A stretch of DNA of 64,000 nt from Narthecium ossifragum (GCA_963920575.1 OY986969.1:10001-74000), one strand, 5' to 3'. Numbered from the stretch's first letter, positions 45,201 through 57,509 are shown. Numbers and translations are program-made. The notes: generated by a model from the letters alone, not told the origin.

Positions 45201-46411
45201 CATTCACCCAGATTACATGGGCATCTCACTCATCCCATTATACCCGTCTGTCAACAAATACTTCGATTCAAAAGCTTCTAGGAGAAGGGTGGATGATAGA
45301 ATCCTTGAAAAGATCATGAAATATGTATGCCAGATTAGGACCAAAAGGTATTTTCATCAAACAAAAAACGGTTTTTGACTTTACCACCTGATTCTTCCTT
45401 TCATCGGCGCAGTGAGCACTGGAGTCGGAGTGATGTCAGCTAGCTTCGTTGAGATTTTCCAAGTTTTGGCATTCTTGGAACTGGTACCACCCTTCTTCAA
45501 GAGTGGAAGGAAAAGCTTTGCAACAACGCGAGAACAAGATTAGCTGTATGAGACTCAAGAACTACATGGCGGAACCAAGAACTTACAGATTTTAAGAAAG
45601 AAAAAGTGCTTTTACCTTTTACTGAGACATTAAAGCATCAATGGAGTCAGATTAATCGTTAGATTTTTTAGTTGTTGGTCTTATAAGAGGCTGATCTGAC
45701 TCGTCTCGACCCATTGTCATGCACCCAATGATGATTCAGTCTATTTGATTCAGTACACTTGCCCGATAACTTTTTTTTCCATTTTGTCATTTATAGACAA
45801 ATGTCAAGTAAATGGTAGTGGGTGAGGTAGCCAAGGCCCGCATAAATCCCTTTAGATTTTTTCTCACTTAAATTTCTCTTTCTCATCTTTCCTTTTAGAT
45901 TTTTAAGGAGCAGACCATTGTTTAAGCTCTTTCTCATCTTTCCTTTTAGATTTTTTCTCACTTGAATTTCTCTACACTTGCAACTCCAAATTTTGCCTGA
46001 GAGGCTTACGGAATATATTATGATAGCGAAGCGATGTAGTCTTATGCTCTGAACCAAGTACAATATGGATGATGTTGCCTGTCTCTCTTCCAGGTGAAAT
46101 GTGCTCAAATCCTCCTTGAGGCTGGAGCTTCAGTAGATGCCTTGGACAAGAACAAAAACACTGCCCTTCACTATGCAGCTGGGTATGGACGGAAGGATTG
46201 TGTGGCGCTTCTACTAGAAAATGGCGCAGCCGTGTAAGTCACATGCTGTAATGGGTCCTTGGTTAGCTGTATGCGTTATGAATTACTTATTACCTTTTTC
46301 ATGATGTATAGCACCCTGCAAAATTTGGATGGAAAGACGCCAATCGATGTTGCCAAGCTGAACAACCAGGAGGAGGTGCTGAAGTTGCTGGAGAAGGATG
46401 CTTTCTTGTGA
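42232..46411 (+). CDS. AKR2: AKR2 ankyrin-repeat chaperone
   Basis: Exons: 42232-42390, 42556-42765, 42861-43009, 43095-43266, 43737-43829, 46094-46233, 46312-46411. All boundaries are GT-AG and phases agree, giving 340 aa, very close to Arabidopsis AKR2A (342 aa). AKR2 is a cytosolic chaperone that binds signal-anchored chloroplast outer-envelope proteins and envelope lipids. The N-terminus has two STI1-like segments starting [17 protein letters not shown] and [24 protein letters not shown] and an acidic linker ([17 protein letters not shown]) follow, then ankyrin repeats ([45 protein letters not shown]), ending LLEKDAFL. Everything expected is present and intact. Intron 5 (43830-46093) is unusually long. 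Translation could start upstream if the 41436 exon is used, adding 23 residues. Confidence 0.94.
43830..46093. other. AKR2 intron 5 (2.3 kb) with repeat sequence
   Basis: 44600-45010 begins 'ttagggttaattgcatatcacc', a plant DNA-transposon-like start, followed by GA-rich sequence. 45855-45975 contains a duplicated 'tttctcatctttccttttagatttt' block. Neither has clear termini. Confidence 0.45.
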
Positions 46412-48642
46412 TTCAAGCAACCAGCCGTGGCCCGTGATGGGAACCCTGCTGCTGCATGATGCTTCTGAGGTTGCTTCTTTTCTGCCGTTCTTTGTTTTTT
46501 GTGTACTTCAGTAGACGATTTGTACTCTTTGCACTCATCTCTCCGTCCTTTGTCTCTCGCATTTATTTGTCTGCCGTCCGTGTGTGGTCGTGGTTGCCCA
46601 CAACATAATACTCGCCAGTCATAAAGATTGTCCGTGCTTTATAATAGTTAATTATTTCGGTTGCTTTACTGCGGGAAACTCAAATGATATATGTGTTGTG
46701 TATATGCATAAAGTATGAGATGCTGTATTTGCTTCGGTGCCAAAACAAGGGAAAGGAAGAATATATGAGATTGTGCCCTCGTAACCGCAAGGGCTCGTCA
46801 TAAGGATTTAGTTGGGCCTCCTAATTATGATCATAATCAAAGTGGCACTGTGGGAGAATCTTGCACCCAGAAATGATTAGATTTACATCAGTTTTCATAT
46901 CAAATTGCTGTTGCTTGGCCTCACTCGATTGTATTGTTTTAAGAATTACTTGGGACGGTGTCATTCTAGTGAATTGCCTTTGCATTCTCGCACATGCGAT
47001 AGCTCTTAACGGTCAAGGAAGAGGATGGACGGCTTATATTGGTAGAGACAAAATTAAGATCCCCCCATCCGTGATCCAATGCAAGCGAGAAATAATTGCC
47101 ATGGTCGTGGATATATTTTTATCCTCGATTGAGACTCAGTATTCACGGGCCGTGTGCATTAGCCACCGAATTTTCTAACTAAGCTGAATATGAACCTGTT
47201 CAGATCAGGACGTCTATGCCTTCTAAGAGAGAGTGCATTTGCCCCAGGAAGCATGTTTGGGTGATTTAAAATAAAAAAAAATTCCTCCATATCTCAGATG
47301 GTATAGAGCCTCGACTATGAAGGGCGGTTTAAAAAGCTTCATAGTTTTCAGAGTATGTCCCTGTGGCCTGGTTGTTAGGTATCCGGTCTCTTACTAGACG
47401 CGTCATGCTGCAAATACAGATCGCCGTCTGCGAGATGAAGCTGTGGCATGGTGCTGGATAGCCTGGATTTATATCAAGCAGGCAGCGAAACTCGCAGCCT
47501 TTGGATCCCATCTACACCTATCCACGGCGACGGGGATGCGTCCCAAATCAATCAATCGCCACATCGATGTTAGTTTGAAAGTCAAAACAGCTCCAATAAA
47601 GGAAGACAGGTGATGAATAGAATCGATGCAGATTGGAAAGGAGAGGATGGTGGAAGCACGAGTAGAGTAGTAGTCGTCAGTTCGCAGTCACAAAAGGGCG
47701 TGCGTTGTCGAAAAGGCGCGCCGTTTATGGAGGGAAGGGCCGGACCTGACGTGGCGGGGCTTTTGAGTTTGATTATTTCGATAGCTATGGATATGATCAA
47801 TGCATGATTGTACTATTAGACCTTTAGACGGCCATGGATATATGAAATGAATTCGGCGTGGACGAACTCCCCTGCCTCTCCCTCCCTCCCTCCGTTTATC
47901 TCCTCAACTACATACGCACCGCCTAAGCTTTTGCTATATCGCTGTCAGAAAATAAAAGAAAAGAAAAATAGACAATTTACGAGGCGGCGCAAATCAACAA
48001 ACAACTATCTGGCCGGTTGTCACATCTCCTCCTTCCAGAATTTAGAATTTTATCCTCAGGGAAGTTGCATTGCCCCCTCCGTTTATTATCTTCTTCCCGT
48101 CATTCACTCGGTCTGAGTCTCCTCGGCTTTCTAACTCGCGCTCAATCCATCATCAATCATGATCTCTATTTCTTCGACTCCGCCGGACCCATCCAAAACC
48201 TCTCTCCTCAAACGAACGCCACCCCTCCCCCTTCCCCAGCAAGGAAAAATAAAAAATGTTTGGCACCACGTGGTTCTGGGTTCCTCTGGCACGGACTCCG
48301 ATGCCATTTAAACATGGCGCATTAGAAAAATACATATTTCGACCAATAAACTACCGCCCATCAAACCTCTCTCGTCAACATCTCATCTCTCTTCCCCACC
48401 CTCCCTCCTGGATCTGTCTGTCTCCCGGACCGCCTGCCCCCCTGTACCTGTACCACTCTCTCTCTCTCTCTCTCTCTCTCTCGGTTTCCCTTTGACCATT
48501 ATTAGTGGCCGGGCGGTGCCTTGCTATTCCTTCGCCCTCATTTCCTACGCTCTTCCACCGTCATCCAGTTCTCGTCTCATTGACAGCCAAAGCTAAAGAA
48601 AGCATAGAATAGCGGCAGGAGCAATACCAGCACAGGAGAGGC
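46412..48642. other. Intergenic, AKR2 3' region to DUF740 promoter
   Basis: 46412-46700 is the probable AKR2 3' UTR. 46861-47178 has an open frame without domains. 47840-48640 is C-rich, the likely promoter and leader of the next gene, with a (CT)n tract at 48456-48482. Confidence 0.4.
48456..48482. repeat. (CT)n microsatellite
   Basis: 27 bp of perfect CT dinucleotide repeat about 160 bp upstream of the DUF740 gene start, in the likely 5' leader. CT/GA tracts are common in plant 5' UTRs and core promoters. Confidence 0.9.
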
Positions 48643-50094
48643 GTGGTGGTGGAAATGGGAGATAAAGGGATAGGGGTGGGCGACGACCTGGGGGAGGGGA
48701 TGCAGTGCAGCGAGCACCCCTATCGAGCAGGCACCAACCCAGGAGGGATCTGCGCCTTCTGCCTCCAGGAGAAGCTTGGGAAGCTGGTCTCCTCCTCCAA
48801 GTCCGGCAATCCCTTCCACCCTGCCCCACCTCCGCCTTCCTCCTCCTCCTCCTCCCCATCCTTCCGCTCCGATTATTTCAGTGGAAGCAGCGGTGGAATA
48901 GGAGGGTCCCACACGGCCTCCGGTCGGTCCAAGATCCCCTTTCTGTCCGCAACTCTCAAGAAGAAGAAGAGCAGCAGCAGCAGCAGCGCCTATGGCAGCT
49001 ACGGCGGTGGGGGGAGGAAGTTCGTGGCGACTTCCAACAACTCGTCATCTGCTTCGACCACCGCTGTCGGCGGCAGCCTCGTGCTCAAGAGAAGCAAATC
49101 GGTGGCCCCGAGACCGGTCGCGGGGGCCCCTGATGTGGGTGGCATCTTGGAAGCCGCGGTCTCCACCGTCTCTGCAGATAGCCCCCGGAAGAAAAGCTTC
49201 TGGTCATTTCTCATCATCTCATCCTCCTCCTCCACCTCCTCTTCCACCAGCGTCAACTACAATAACAACACCAGCAGCAGCAACAGCAGCAAGAGGAGGC
49301 CATCCTCCTCTTCCTCTGGAGAGGGGTTCGTGGGCAGCGTTAGAGATCCGAAGAATCATCCGCCGCAGCCGCCGCAGGAGAGCGTCAAGCCTTCGCAGCC
49401 TGGTTCAAGCAACCTCGCTGAGGAGGTCCCTAACAAGGAGGAGGCCAAGCCCTCGAACAGGAAGGTTGACCTTGCAACTGTGGGTGAGGAGGTGGATAGC
49501 CCGAACGGGAGCCAGGCGTCGTCCTCCTTCGGACGGAAGGTGGCGAGGTCCAGATCGGTAGGGTGCGGCAGCAGAAGCTTCTCGGGGGATTTCCTGGAGC
49601 GCATTTCTACGGGCTTTGGTGACTGCACCCTGCGGAGGGTGGAGTCCCAGCGCGAGGCAAAGCCCAAGATATCCCTCCACCATCGCGGTGATCACGACGG
49701 TGGCGACGAGCATCAAAGGATCAAGGAGCGGGTTAAGTGCGGCGGAATCTTCGGAGGCTTGGGGATGATCTCCTCGTCATCCTCGTACTGGCTTTCTGCT
49801 GCTGCCGCTGCAGAGGAGGACGACTTTGACACTGGCAGCGGCGGGGGCCGGTTGTCTGCCATAGCCCGCGGCAGCGGTCGGACTAGGAGCTGGGGCTGGG
49901 CCTTTGCCAGCCCTATAAGGGCCTTCCGGCCTTCCTCGACCTCGAAACCTTACGCTATCACTGCTGCTGCCACCAATGCCATCACCAGCATCAACAGCGA
50001 TTTGAATGCGTCCACCTCTGTTGGGGTCAGCAGTAGCGGCGGCGGCGGCAAGATAAGCGATGCTCCTTCATTATTATTACCTGTGGGGGGCTAA
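48643..50094 (+). CDS. OCTOPUS-like / DUF740 family protein
   Basis: 483 aa in a single exon. The N-terminus has the family's cysteine signature, CSEHPYRAGTNPGGICAFCL followed by QEKLGKLVSS. The middle is low complexity (long Ser runs, Asn/Ser tracts, basic KKKKSSSSSS). The C-terminal third carries the conserved block SRSVGCGSRSFSGDFLERIS followed by TGFGDCTLRRVES and, later, RTRSWGWAFASPIRAF. OCTOPUS-type proteins are plasma-membrane-associated regulators of phloem differentiation; this copy is shorter than OCTOPUS, so the exact role is open. There is no signal peptide or membrane helix. ATGs at 48643 and 48655 are both usable; the first is chosen. AGC and TCC trinucleotide repeats in the coding sequence may vary in length. 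Confidence 0.8.
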   Translation: MVVEMGDKGIGVGDDLGEGMQCSEHPYRAGTNPGGICAFCLQEKLGKLVSSSKSGNPFHPAPPPPSSSSSSPSFRSDYFSGSSGGIGGSHTASGRSKIPFLSATLKKKKSSSSSSAYGSYGGGGRKFVATSNNSSSASTTAVGGSLVLKRSKSVAPRPVAGAPDVGGILEAAVSTVSADSPRKKSFWSFLIISSSSSTSSSTSVNYNNNTSSSNSSKRRPSSSSSGEGFVGSVRDPKNHPPQPPQESVKPSQPGSSNLAEEVPNKEEAKPSNRKVDLATVGEEVDSPNGSQASSSFGRKVARSRSVGCGSRSFSGDFLERISTGFGDCTLRRVESQREAKPKISLHHRGDHDGGDEHQRIKERVKCGGIFGGLGMISSSSSYWLSAAAAAEEDDFDTGSGGGRLSAIARGSGRTRSWGWAFASPIRAFRPSSTSKPYAITAAATNAITSINSDLNASTSVGVSSSGGGGKISDAPSLLLPVGG

Positions 50095-52351
50095 GCATAA
50101 TGCAACGTCTAGAGTCCCTCCCTCTTTCTCTTGGACCTTTCCTGGAATTATTTGACTACTGCTGCTTTTGAATCTGCTATTACTTGGAACTCCGATATCT
50201 CTTCATTATTTTTTTCAACTTAACCCACAATTCTGTTCATGAATTTGCATCTTTCGATGTTTTAATGTAATCTCCACCAAATGGTTTGTGCATTGCATGC
50301 TCTGTACTGCGTTGGTTTTGCTCCCGGCGATTAATAGATTCCCCGCGCAACCGTTGATGGTCTTGCTCTCTGATTATCTCGATGAGCGCTGTTTATTGTG
50401 TTGGTGATCTTCTATTATTTGCAAGATGAGGAAAGGAATGAATGCCTGTACTCTTGTAAAGGTTTAATTTCTATCTGAGAACTTGAATGTGACCCCGAGT
50501 CGGTTGTTTTACTCATATCCTCGGCTCTGTAACACGCTATGGTGCTGAAGGAATGGCTCGCCCGGTGGTACTGGAGGAATGGGTCGTGAATGGGTTGCTG
50601 AGGACGGGGTTGAGTTCCAGAGTCGAGGGTTGTCGGCAACTCGGCATCCCAGTTTGAGTCTGTAACCTTTATCAGTAGTCTTTTTTGCCTTATCTCATTA
50701 GTTAGATAAATAAATTTGTAGTCTATATTGTGATCATCTATACATCTTACTGCAGAGCCGGATGGTTGTTTGTCCTTATCTGGAGGGGGAGGGGTTTGGG
50801 TTTGGGTTTGGGATGATTAAGAGGAGGAGAGGAAGTGTAGGGAAAAAAATAGAGGAGCTAGCAGCTATATATCTGCTGGCATGGGGCACATGGATATCCC
50901 CGCTCATCTGCTGCCAATGATCCAAAGACCCATGTGGTGGTGGGTCGTTCTGTCCCTCCTGCGCGCGGTGCAGCAGCTATATGCTTGGACTGATCGACGT
51001 CCTTCGTATCCACAAGAGAAGACGAGACCCGCTTTTACTCTCTTCCCTAATCAACACCCCTTCCTCTCTCTGCCTCCCCGGAATCAATCCAGTGGCAGTG
51101 ACTTACCCGCCCCTCTGTCATTTCTCTCTCTCTCTCTTCTTCTATTATGTTAGCTCCTCCTCTATGCGTTGGGGTAGCGGACTCTGGGTTTACGTATCGT
51201 GACACGAAAGGTCGTGTGCCTCTTAAACCTCGAGATTCGACCTTTTCCTCCCGAGTGCTTTGTATGTCGCCACGTCTACCAACAAAAGCTACACGCATCG
51301 TGCGTGCGTGCAAGCAGGAAAAAAAGAAAGAAATGCGCAGCATCTCGTGGAAAGGGAGAAGTGAAGAACAAAAGGAAGAAGTGAAGAACAAACAAATCAG
51401 AGGACGGCAAAGATGTATTCATGATTCTTTCTGGCATCCTAAAATATATATCTCGTTGTTACTTGCATGAAAATCTCACTCTGCAAATACGTAAAATTTG
51501 AGAAAATAATATGCTAGAAATATATGCTATAGTACTTCAAACTTTTCTTTTCTTAACTTGCATGCTATCACTACGATCCACATAGGGGTTCTCCTACCAT
51601 CCAACAACCCATTCACATGGCAACATATTTAACAAGCGTCTGTTCCTATCATCTCCTACTCCCCTACTGCATATGCATCCTTAATTGCTATCCAAACAAC
51701 TATCATCCCTCCACCAAGCTACATGTGATGCTTTGGGCCTTAAATGAGAAGAAGATCGAAGATTCCCCAGTGGAGAAAATAGAGACATTTTTAGTTCAGC
51801 GTCCCTTTTCAACCTGCTCACCATTCGCAAGCGCCTAGCCCGCTCCCGACCGGATCGCCGACGAAACCCGTGACCTAGGCTGTCGACTATCTAAGCCGAG
51901 CGTGTGATGTTGGGCCACCCAACCCAACCCCAACCGGCTGACAGATTGCTGAGCGGAACCGATTGGAACGACCCGATAGATCTAAATCACCCAACCCCAA
52001 CCCAATACCGAGTGAGCCGCCATCCAATCCTTACCGTAATATTTTATAGTTAATTATCAATAACACCAGTTTAACAAAAATATTCATTAAAAACCCCAAT
52101 ACCCTAATACCCCAATATTTTATTCATTTTAATAGGCCTGGTTTGAGCTCGTCCAGCAACTGGGTCGGCGGCAAGCTGAAGCCGACCGACTTTAATTCCG
52201 GTCACGTGGTAGGCCCGTGACAAAGAAGGAGAGGAGGGTCTGGGTATCCGTCTCCTTGGTCCGTCCGAGCAGCAGGTACTAGTTAGGGTTGTGCCTGCCT
52301 TTGTAGCTCCTGTTGTTGTTTCAGCCTCCATGGTCGATTGAAAGCGCTGAG
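50095..52351. other. Intergenic, DUF740 3' region to lectin kinase promoter
   Basis: 50095-50400 is the probable 3' UTR. Short frames at 50881-51470 lack domains. 51900-52130 contains 'cccaacccaacccc' and 'aaaaaccccaatacc' sequence resembling transposon debris. A three-codon uORF (ATGGTCGATTGA) at 52330-52341 lies just before the lectin kinase start. Confidence 0.4.
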
Positions 52352-55300
52352 ATGGTGATAGTGAGGGCTGGTGGTGGTCGCGCCACCCGAGGCACCCTCT
52401 GCCTCCTAGCCTCCCTTCTATCCATCGTATGTCCCTGCTGGTCTCAGACTCAGCCCCGTGAGTTCCTCTTTAGCTCTTCTCTCTTCCATTCTATTTACCC
52501 CCTTTGAATCAGCTATATGCACATTCCTCTGTTAATTGTGAAATTTCCCCTCATTTGTCAATCATGTTTTTCCTCATCGAGGTCGATGAACTGCAAAAGC
52601 GAAAGAAACTTTTTGAACACTTAGGCTTCTCGAATCTCTGGGTTTAGGATTCAGAACTCGTAATATCACAGTGTGTGCTTCTCATGATCGACCTCCTTAA
52701 GGTTGTTTCTTAAAATCGTAACTGCACATTGATTAGCTGGCAGGTTATATTTTGATTGTGTTCTCTTCAGGATGAGGCATATGCACTGCTCCGCAACTGA
52801 GATTTAAAAGCTCCGATTTGCAGAAGAAAAGCTACCTGCTTTTTATTCCAATAGATGATTATCTCTCTTAGTGGCCAAATCAGCTCAAGTTTTAATTTGA
52901 TGGCGCAAACTATAAAGGGATTAACAACCACCTGGAGCAGCAGAGATATAACTGTTATATCTTGCATAAAGGACGAAATCTGGATGATCTGATTCTAAAT
53001 TTCTTAGTTGTATCTAATATGGTGAAGATAACATGTATTCTGATGAGTTTTCTTGTCCTTTGGTAAGATGACAATGAGTTGGACTTGTAAGTGCATGGTT
53101 TGAACAGTACGGCACAGTGATCTAAATTAACAAGCTGTTTTTGGCCTACAGCTTATGGAGGATAATAGCTCGAACTGGATTTAAGGATTTATCATTTTCT
53201 TTTATAAATAGATCCGTTCCAGCTAATGGCTTGTCCTAAGCAGAAACCCTGCTTACAGCAGCTTACTTTTGCCTTGCCTTTTTTTTCATGGGAAGCTCAT
53301 GTAATTTAATATCTGTGAGTGACATAATTGTGGGTACTTGCTTTCATATTAGACTCATGATTCACAATTTGTGATCCATGTTAGGCCAAAGTTTTACTAA
53401 CATTTATAATTTCTCTGTTTTTTGACAGCAACATGCCCTGTTGGTTGGAAACCTGGCCCCAATAAGAATAAATGTCTCATTTACATAAAAAGTTCTATGT
53501 CTTGGGATATGGCTGAGGCAATTTGTCAAGATTTTAATGGTCACTTGGCAGCTCTCACATCAGCCGAGGAGTTGAATTTTGCTCAGAATCTATGTGCTAA
53601 AGATGTCAAAGGGTGTTGGGTTGGCGGCCGGGCATACAATTCCCCTAATGGTTTTGGTTGGAAGTGGTCTGATAATATGTCTAGTTGGAATGACTCGGTC
53701 TTCCCTGGGGAACCATCTCGCTTCAACTGTACAAGTGCTTCCTGCAATAGTATTAGTCCACCTGATACATGTACCATGGTGACTAATGGGCGTATTGCTC
53801 TAGTAGGCGAAAGGTGCAACACATCTCATGAACCCATATGCATGCTTCTCCAAGGTACACCTTGACTTTCCATCAAGTCCTTTATTCTGCAGTCTTGAAC
53901 ATATTGTCAGTCTATTGATTCTATAAGCTTTTCCAAGCGAGTAAATTAAAAATTGTGTTATGTGCTATCTCTCTAGCTGCATGATATCACAAAACTTGTA
54001 CATTTTCCTATTAGATTGGATATTAAAACATGCAGCTGTTTCTCTTCTGTAACAGAGGACAAATGTTACCACACAAATTGCCACTACGAGTACTTCATCA
54101 TTCTTGCAGTCGTGAGTGGTTTGATTCTTTCGACAACTCTTGCTGTTGTGATTTGGCTCCTTGCATATAGGCGGAGCAGGAAACGTAGAAGATCACGCAA
54201 GGTATCCAGTCCATCAACAGCTGCATTGGTCCCTCCGTCGTGGAAAGCTTTTACGAATGAAGAGCTTAGGTCGATAACAAAGAACTTTAGTGAAGGAAAT
54301 CGGCTTCTTGGAGATGCCAAGACAGGTGGAACTTATAGCGGAGTTTTACCAGATGGATCAAGGGTTGCAGTCAAGAGACTGAGGAGATCTAATCTTCAGA
54401 GGAAAAAGGAGTTTTACTCTGAAATTGGAAGGGTTGCAAGGCTTCATCACCCCAACTTGGTTGCTGTGAAAGGTTGTTGCTATGATCATGGCGATCGCTA
54501 CATCGTTTATGAGTTTGTTGCTAATGGGCCCTTGGATAGATGGTTGCACAATATACCACGAGGGGGTAGAAGCTTGGATTGGGTGATGAGAATGAACGTT
54601 GCCACAACTCTTGCCCAAGGAATAGCGTATGTTTTAAACTTTGAGCTTTTAGTGGAGCATGAATCACAACCCCATTGCATTTTCTTTCCTATGCCTATTT
54701 TTTGGTTCTGCCATGGTTTTAAATTAATCTGAATCTAGATTCATGTACATGAACAGGTGGCATGTGTAATGCTCATGCCACTTATCGGTAGTCAAGTACC
54801 GATTCTTTCATCTATCCCATCGGTAGCAAACTACCGATGGATTGATCTGGTTCGGTAGTGAGATACCGATGTTTTCATTTATCCCATCGGTAGTGGGATA
54901 GATGAAAGAATCGGTACTTGGCTACCGATACGTCGCATGTGTATTTACACATGCCACCTGTTCATGTACACAAATCAGCACTCAAAGTTAAAAATGTTCA
55001 GGAAAATAAAATGCTCATGTTTTGCACAATTGGTCTGATAGGCGGAGATCGTAAGCTTTAAGACAAGTTAAAGCTCTTCATGAATGCTAGAACAAAATCT
55101 TCTAACATATGCTTGACAGGTTTTGTTCGGGGTGCATAAAATGGGTCTGTTGCCTCCTATGCAGAGATGTCAGCTTTAAGACAAGTTAAAGCCCATCATG
55201 AATGCTAGAACAAATCCTCTCATATATTTTTGCCTTGTTAGATCATCTCGTCTTCATATGATTATGATGTGACTATGATGTTAGTTTGTTATACATAAGG

Positions 55301-56297
55301 ATTTTTGGAGTGGCATCCGGAGGATATCGTTTATGGAATATAGGTGGTACTGACATCTGCAAGAATAGTCATGGGTCATCAAGTGAGGTGGGATTCGTGT
55401 TAACTACAAGAATAGTTGAAGTTTTCTAGGTTTATTGGCATGATAATGTTATTATTCAGATTGGGAAAAGTGGGCCTATCTGGTGTTATATTTATCCAAA
55501 GGTAATGATTCTTTAGGATCTGCTAGAATTCCCACTGTTTCATGATATTGTCACATTCATGTTTGCTTGTTTTAGTCAAAAACAAAGTGATTTTTTTGAA
55601 ATCTGAGATCAGAGATCGATACTGTTCTGCTGTGATAAGTTCACTGTCATCCTGTTCTTAACTTTGGACCACTCTATGTATCTAGTTAATTATAGCTGCC
55701 TGAACTTCCAAATTTAGATTCCTACATGACAAGGTGAAGCCACATGTGGTCCATCGTGACATCCGTGCAAGCAATGTACTTGTCGATGAAGAGTTTGGAG
55801 CCCATTTGATGGGGGTTGGCCTTTCAAAGTTTGTGTCATGGGAAGTGATGCACGAAAGGATGGTGATGGCCGGGACATATGGATATCTTGCACCAGAGTT
55901 TGTGTACAGGAATGAGCTTACAACCAAGAGTGATGTCTATAGTTTTGGTGTGCTACTCCTGGAGATTGTTAGTGGGCGGCGGCCAGCACAGGTCGTGGAC
56001 TCTATGGGCTGGCAGAGCATATTCGAGTGGGCGACACCATTAGTTCAATCGCACAGGTATGTAGAGCTTCTTGACCCACTTATCTTGGACATCCCTGAGG
56101 TTGGGGTAGTACAGAAGGTCGTGGATCTCGTATATGCGTGCACACAGCATGTCCCTTCTGTGCGTCCGAGGATGTCGCATGTTGTTCATCAGCTGCAGCA
56201 GTTGGGACTGAAAGTTGCCTCAGATCAGCTAAGAAGTGGAACAAACAGCGATTCCACCTCCCCGATGCTGTCATTGGAAGTTGAGCGAGCCCTTTGA
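52352..56297 (+). CDS. C-type lectin receptor-like kinase (At1g52310 type)
   Basis: Exons: 52352-52457, 53429-53854, 54056-54626, 55718-56297; GT-AG boundaries, phases consistent, 560 aa (Arabidopsis At1g52310 is about 552). A signal peptide (LCLLASLLSIVCPCWSQ) is followed by a C-type lectin domain (~40-175) with CPVGWKPGPNKNKC, WDMAEAICQDFNGHLAAL, GCWVGGR and CNTSHEPIC. The transmembrane helix is YFIILAVVSGLILSTTLAVV, then basic RRSRKRRRSRK. The kinase domain has the ATP lysine (VAVKRL), VVHRDIRASNVL, GTYGYLAPEF and SDVYSFGVLLLEI. The DFG motif is replaced by MGVG, as in the Arabidopsis family member, so catalysis is doubtful. It is usually a single-copy plant gene; the ligand is unknown. 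Intron 3 holds a palindromic MITE. Confidence 0.94.
54744..54970. mobile_element. Palindromic fold-back MITE in lectin kinase intron 3
   Basis: 227 bp, nearly an inverted repeat throughout. The ends are tgtacatgaacaggtggcat and its reverse complement, and the interior repeats 'cggtagt..accgat' in both orientations (atcggtagtgagataccgat). No coding capacity and no clear target duplication. It inserted in the intron without disturbing splice sites. Confidence 0.85.
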
Positions 56298-56578
56298 GGG
56301 TTCTTTCTTTGAACATACTGAGGGGTTCTTTTGTATAAGGAAGCTATTTGAAATGTTGGGTGTGCTTTTTGAAGCAGTTATTAGCGACGTCATGCGAATT
56401 GAAGTTTGATTTGTATGGTTTTGGAGTATCATTCAATATAAATGACACGAAGTGTTTTTAGCCCCCCCTTTTATCTCTCTCTCTCTAAACTAAGGCTGTA
56501 TTCACCGGCTCAAGGTCGATCAGCAGACATTGAAGGGAAACGAAAAACCAAAAATTAAACACTTATGCTGACTCCAAT
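56298..56578. other. 3' UTR of lectin kinase and flank
   Basis: Likely 3' UTR. 'attcaatataaatg' near 56432-56445 may serve as a polyadenylation signal. A short ctctctct tract lies at 56477-56486. Confidence 0.45.
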
Positions 56579-56600
56579 GACATTATATCAACTGAAGACC

Positions 56601-56710
56601 ATGCTCTTGCAAGAACTGGGTCTTTGCCCTAGATCTGAACCCTCTGTCAATTTTCCTTCCTCTGTAACTTATACTAGCCCTTGTTGGCTCAACTGATCAA
56701 AACAAAAAAA
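56601..56710 (+). mobile_element. Short retroposon (SINE or truncated LINE)
   Basis: 110 bp ending 'gatcaaaacaaaaaaa'. It is flanked by a 22-bp direct repeat, gacattatatcaactgaaga at 56579 and gacactatatcaactgaaaa at 56711, with two mismatches over 22 bp. Long duplications and an A-rich tail indicate target-primed reverse transcription. The 'ggctcaac' before the tail is shared with the LINE at 57076-57509. Confidence 0.75.
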
Positions 56711-57075
56711 GACACTATATCAACTGAAAACCAACCCCAGTTGCGAATACAATTGTCGTTCAAAGCTTTTTCCTTGGTGACAAATAACGAGAGTGATGTT
56801 TACAAACCAGTGCATTTCAAAGATATTGGACCAACAGAAATGATAAAATGATACGAATGATGGATTATGCATAAATGCCCACACAATAATAACTATAGGT
56901 ATACAAAAAAGAGTCGTATTTTTGTAGTTCCTATGATGCACTTGGGGAAGAAAAAGAGCACGAAAATGATCTTGTATAAACTAATAGGATGGATAACTTT
57001 CTACACAATTACAGATGCCTCCTGATTCCTCCCTATCCCACCATTCTCCACGAAAATGATCCTGCAACCGCTATG

Positions 57076-57509
57076 AAGGCAGGCATTGAAGTAGTTTGTT
57101 TGGAGGATGGGAGTGACTCTCCATCGTGGGTGGTAGCTGAGAGAATGCCGGCACAAAGCAGTGATGAAATAGAGTTGCTTGCAATCTTACGAGCTTTGGA
57201 GGAAGCAGTGGTGTGGGGAATTGATAATATCATTATTGAATCTGATTCCAGGACATCAGTTAACTCCATTAATAGGAGAGAAGTTCGCGAAGTAGGAGTG
57301 GAACCTGTTTTGAGGAAAATTTGGAGTCTGCATGCTCTGCTTGGTGGAGCGATCTTTGCATTTATACCACATGAGGTGAACACGGTGGTGGATGACCTCG
57401 CACGACGAGTTAGGTGAGGGGCACCTGCTGCTCGGAACTTGTAAGGATGTATTCAAGTGATTTGTTGTAACACCTAATCTTTTGGCTCAACTTAGCAAAA
57501 AAAAAAAAA
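57076..57509 (+). mobile_element. LINE (L1-type) 3' end with RNase H domain
   Basis: 57076-57417 encodes an RNase H-like domain as found at the end of plant L1 LINE ORF2: WVVAERMPAQSSDEIELLAI, ALEEAVVWGIDNIIIESDS and IPHEVNTVVDDLARRVR. It is followed by a 3' UTR with 'ggctcaacttag' and 13 A residues (57497-57509). The reverse transcriptase and everything upstream are absent, so the copy is strongly 5'-truncated. The same fold also occurs in host plant genes, but the poly-A tail favours a LINE. Confidence 0.8.

Noticed and set aside
46861..47178. 105-aa plus-strand frame downstream of AKR2
   Set aside because: No recognisable domain or splice context; likely chance.
48577..49716. Several minus-strand and alternate-frame ORFs
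   Set aside because: They overlap the well-supported DUF740 gene and are its shadows.
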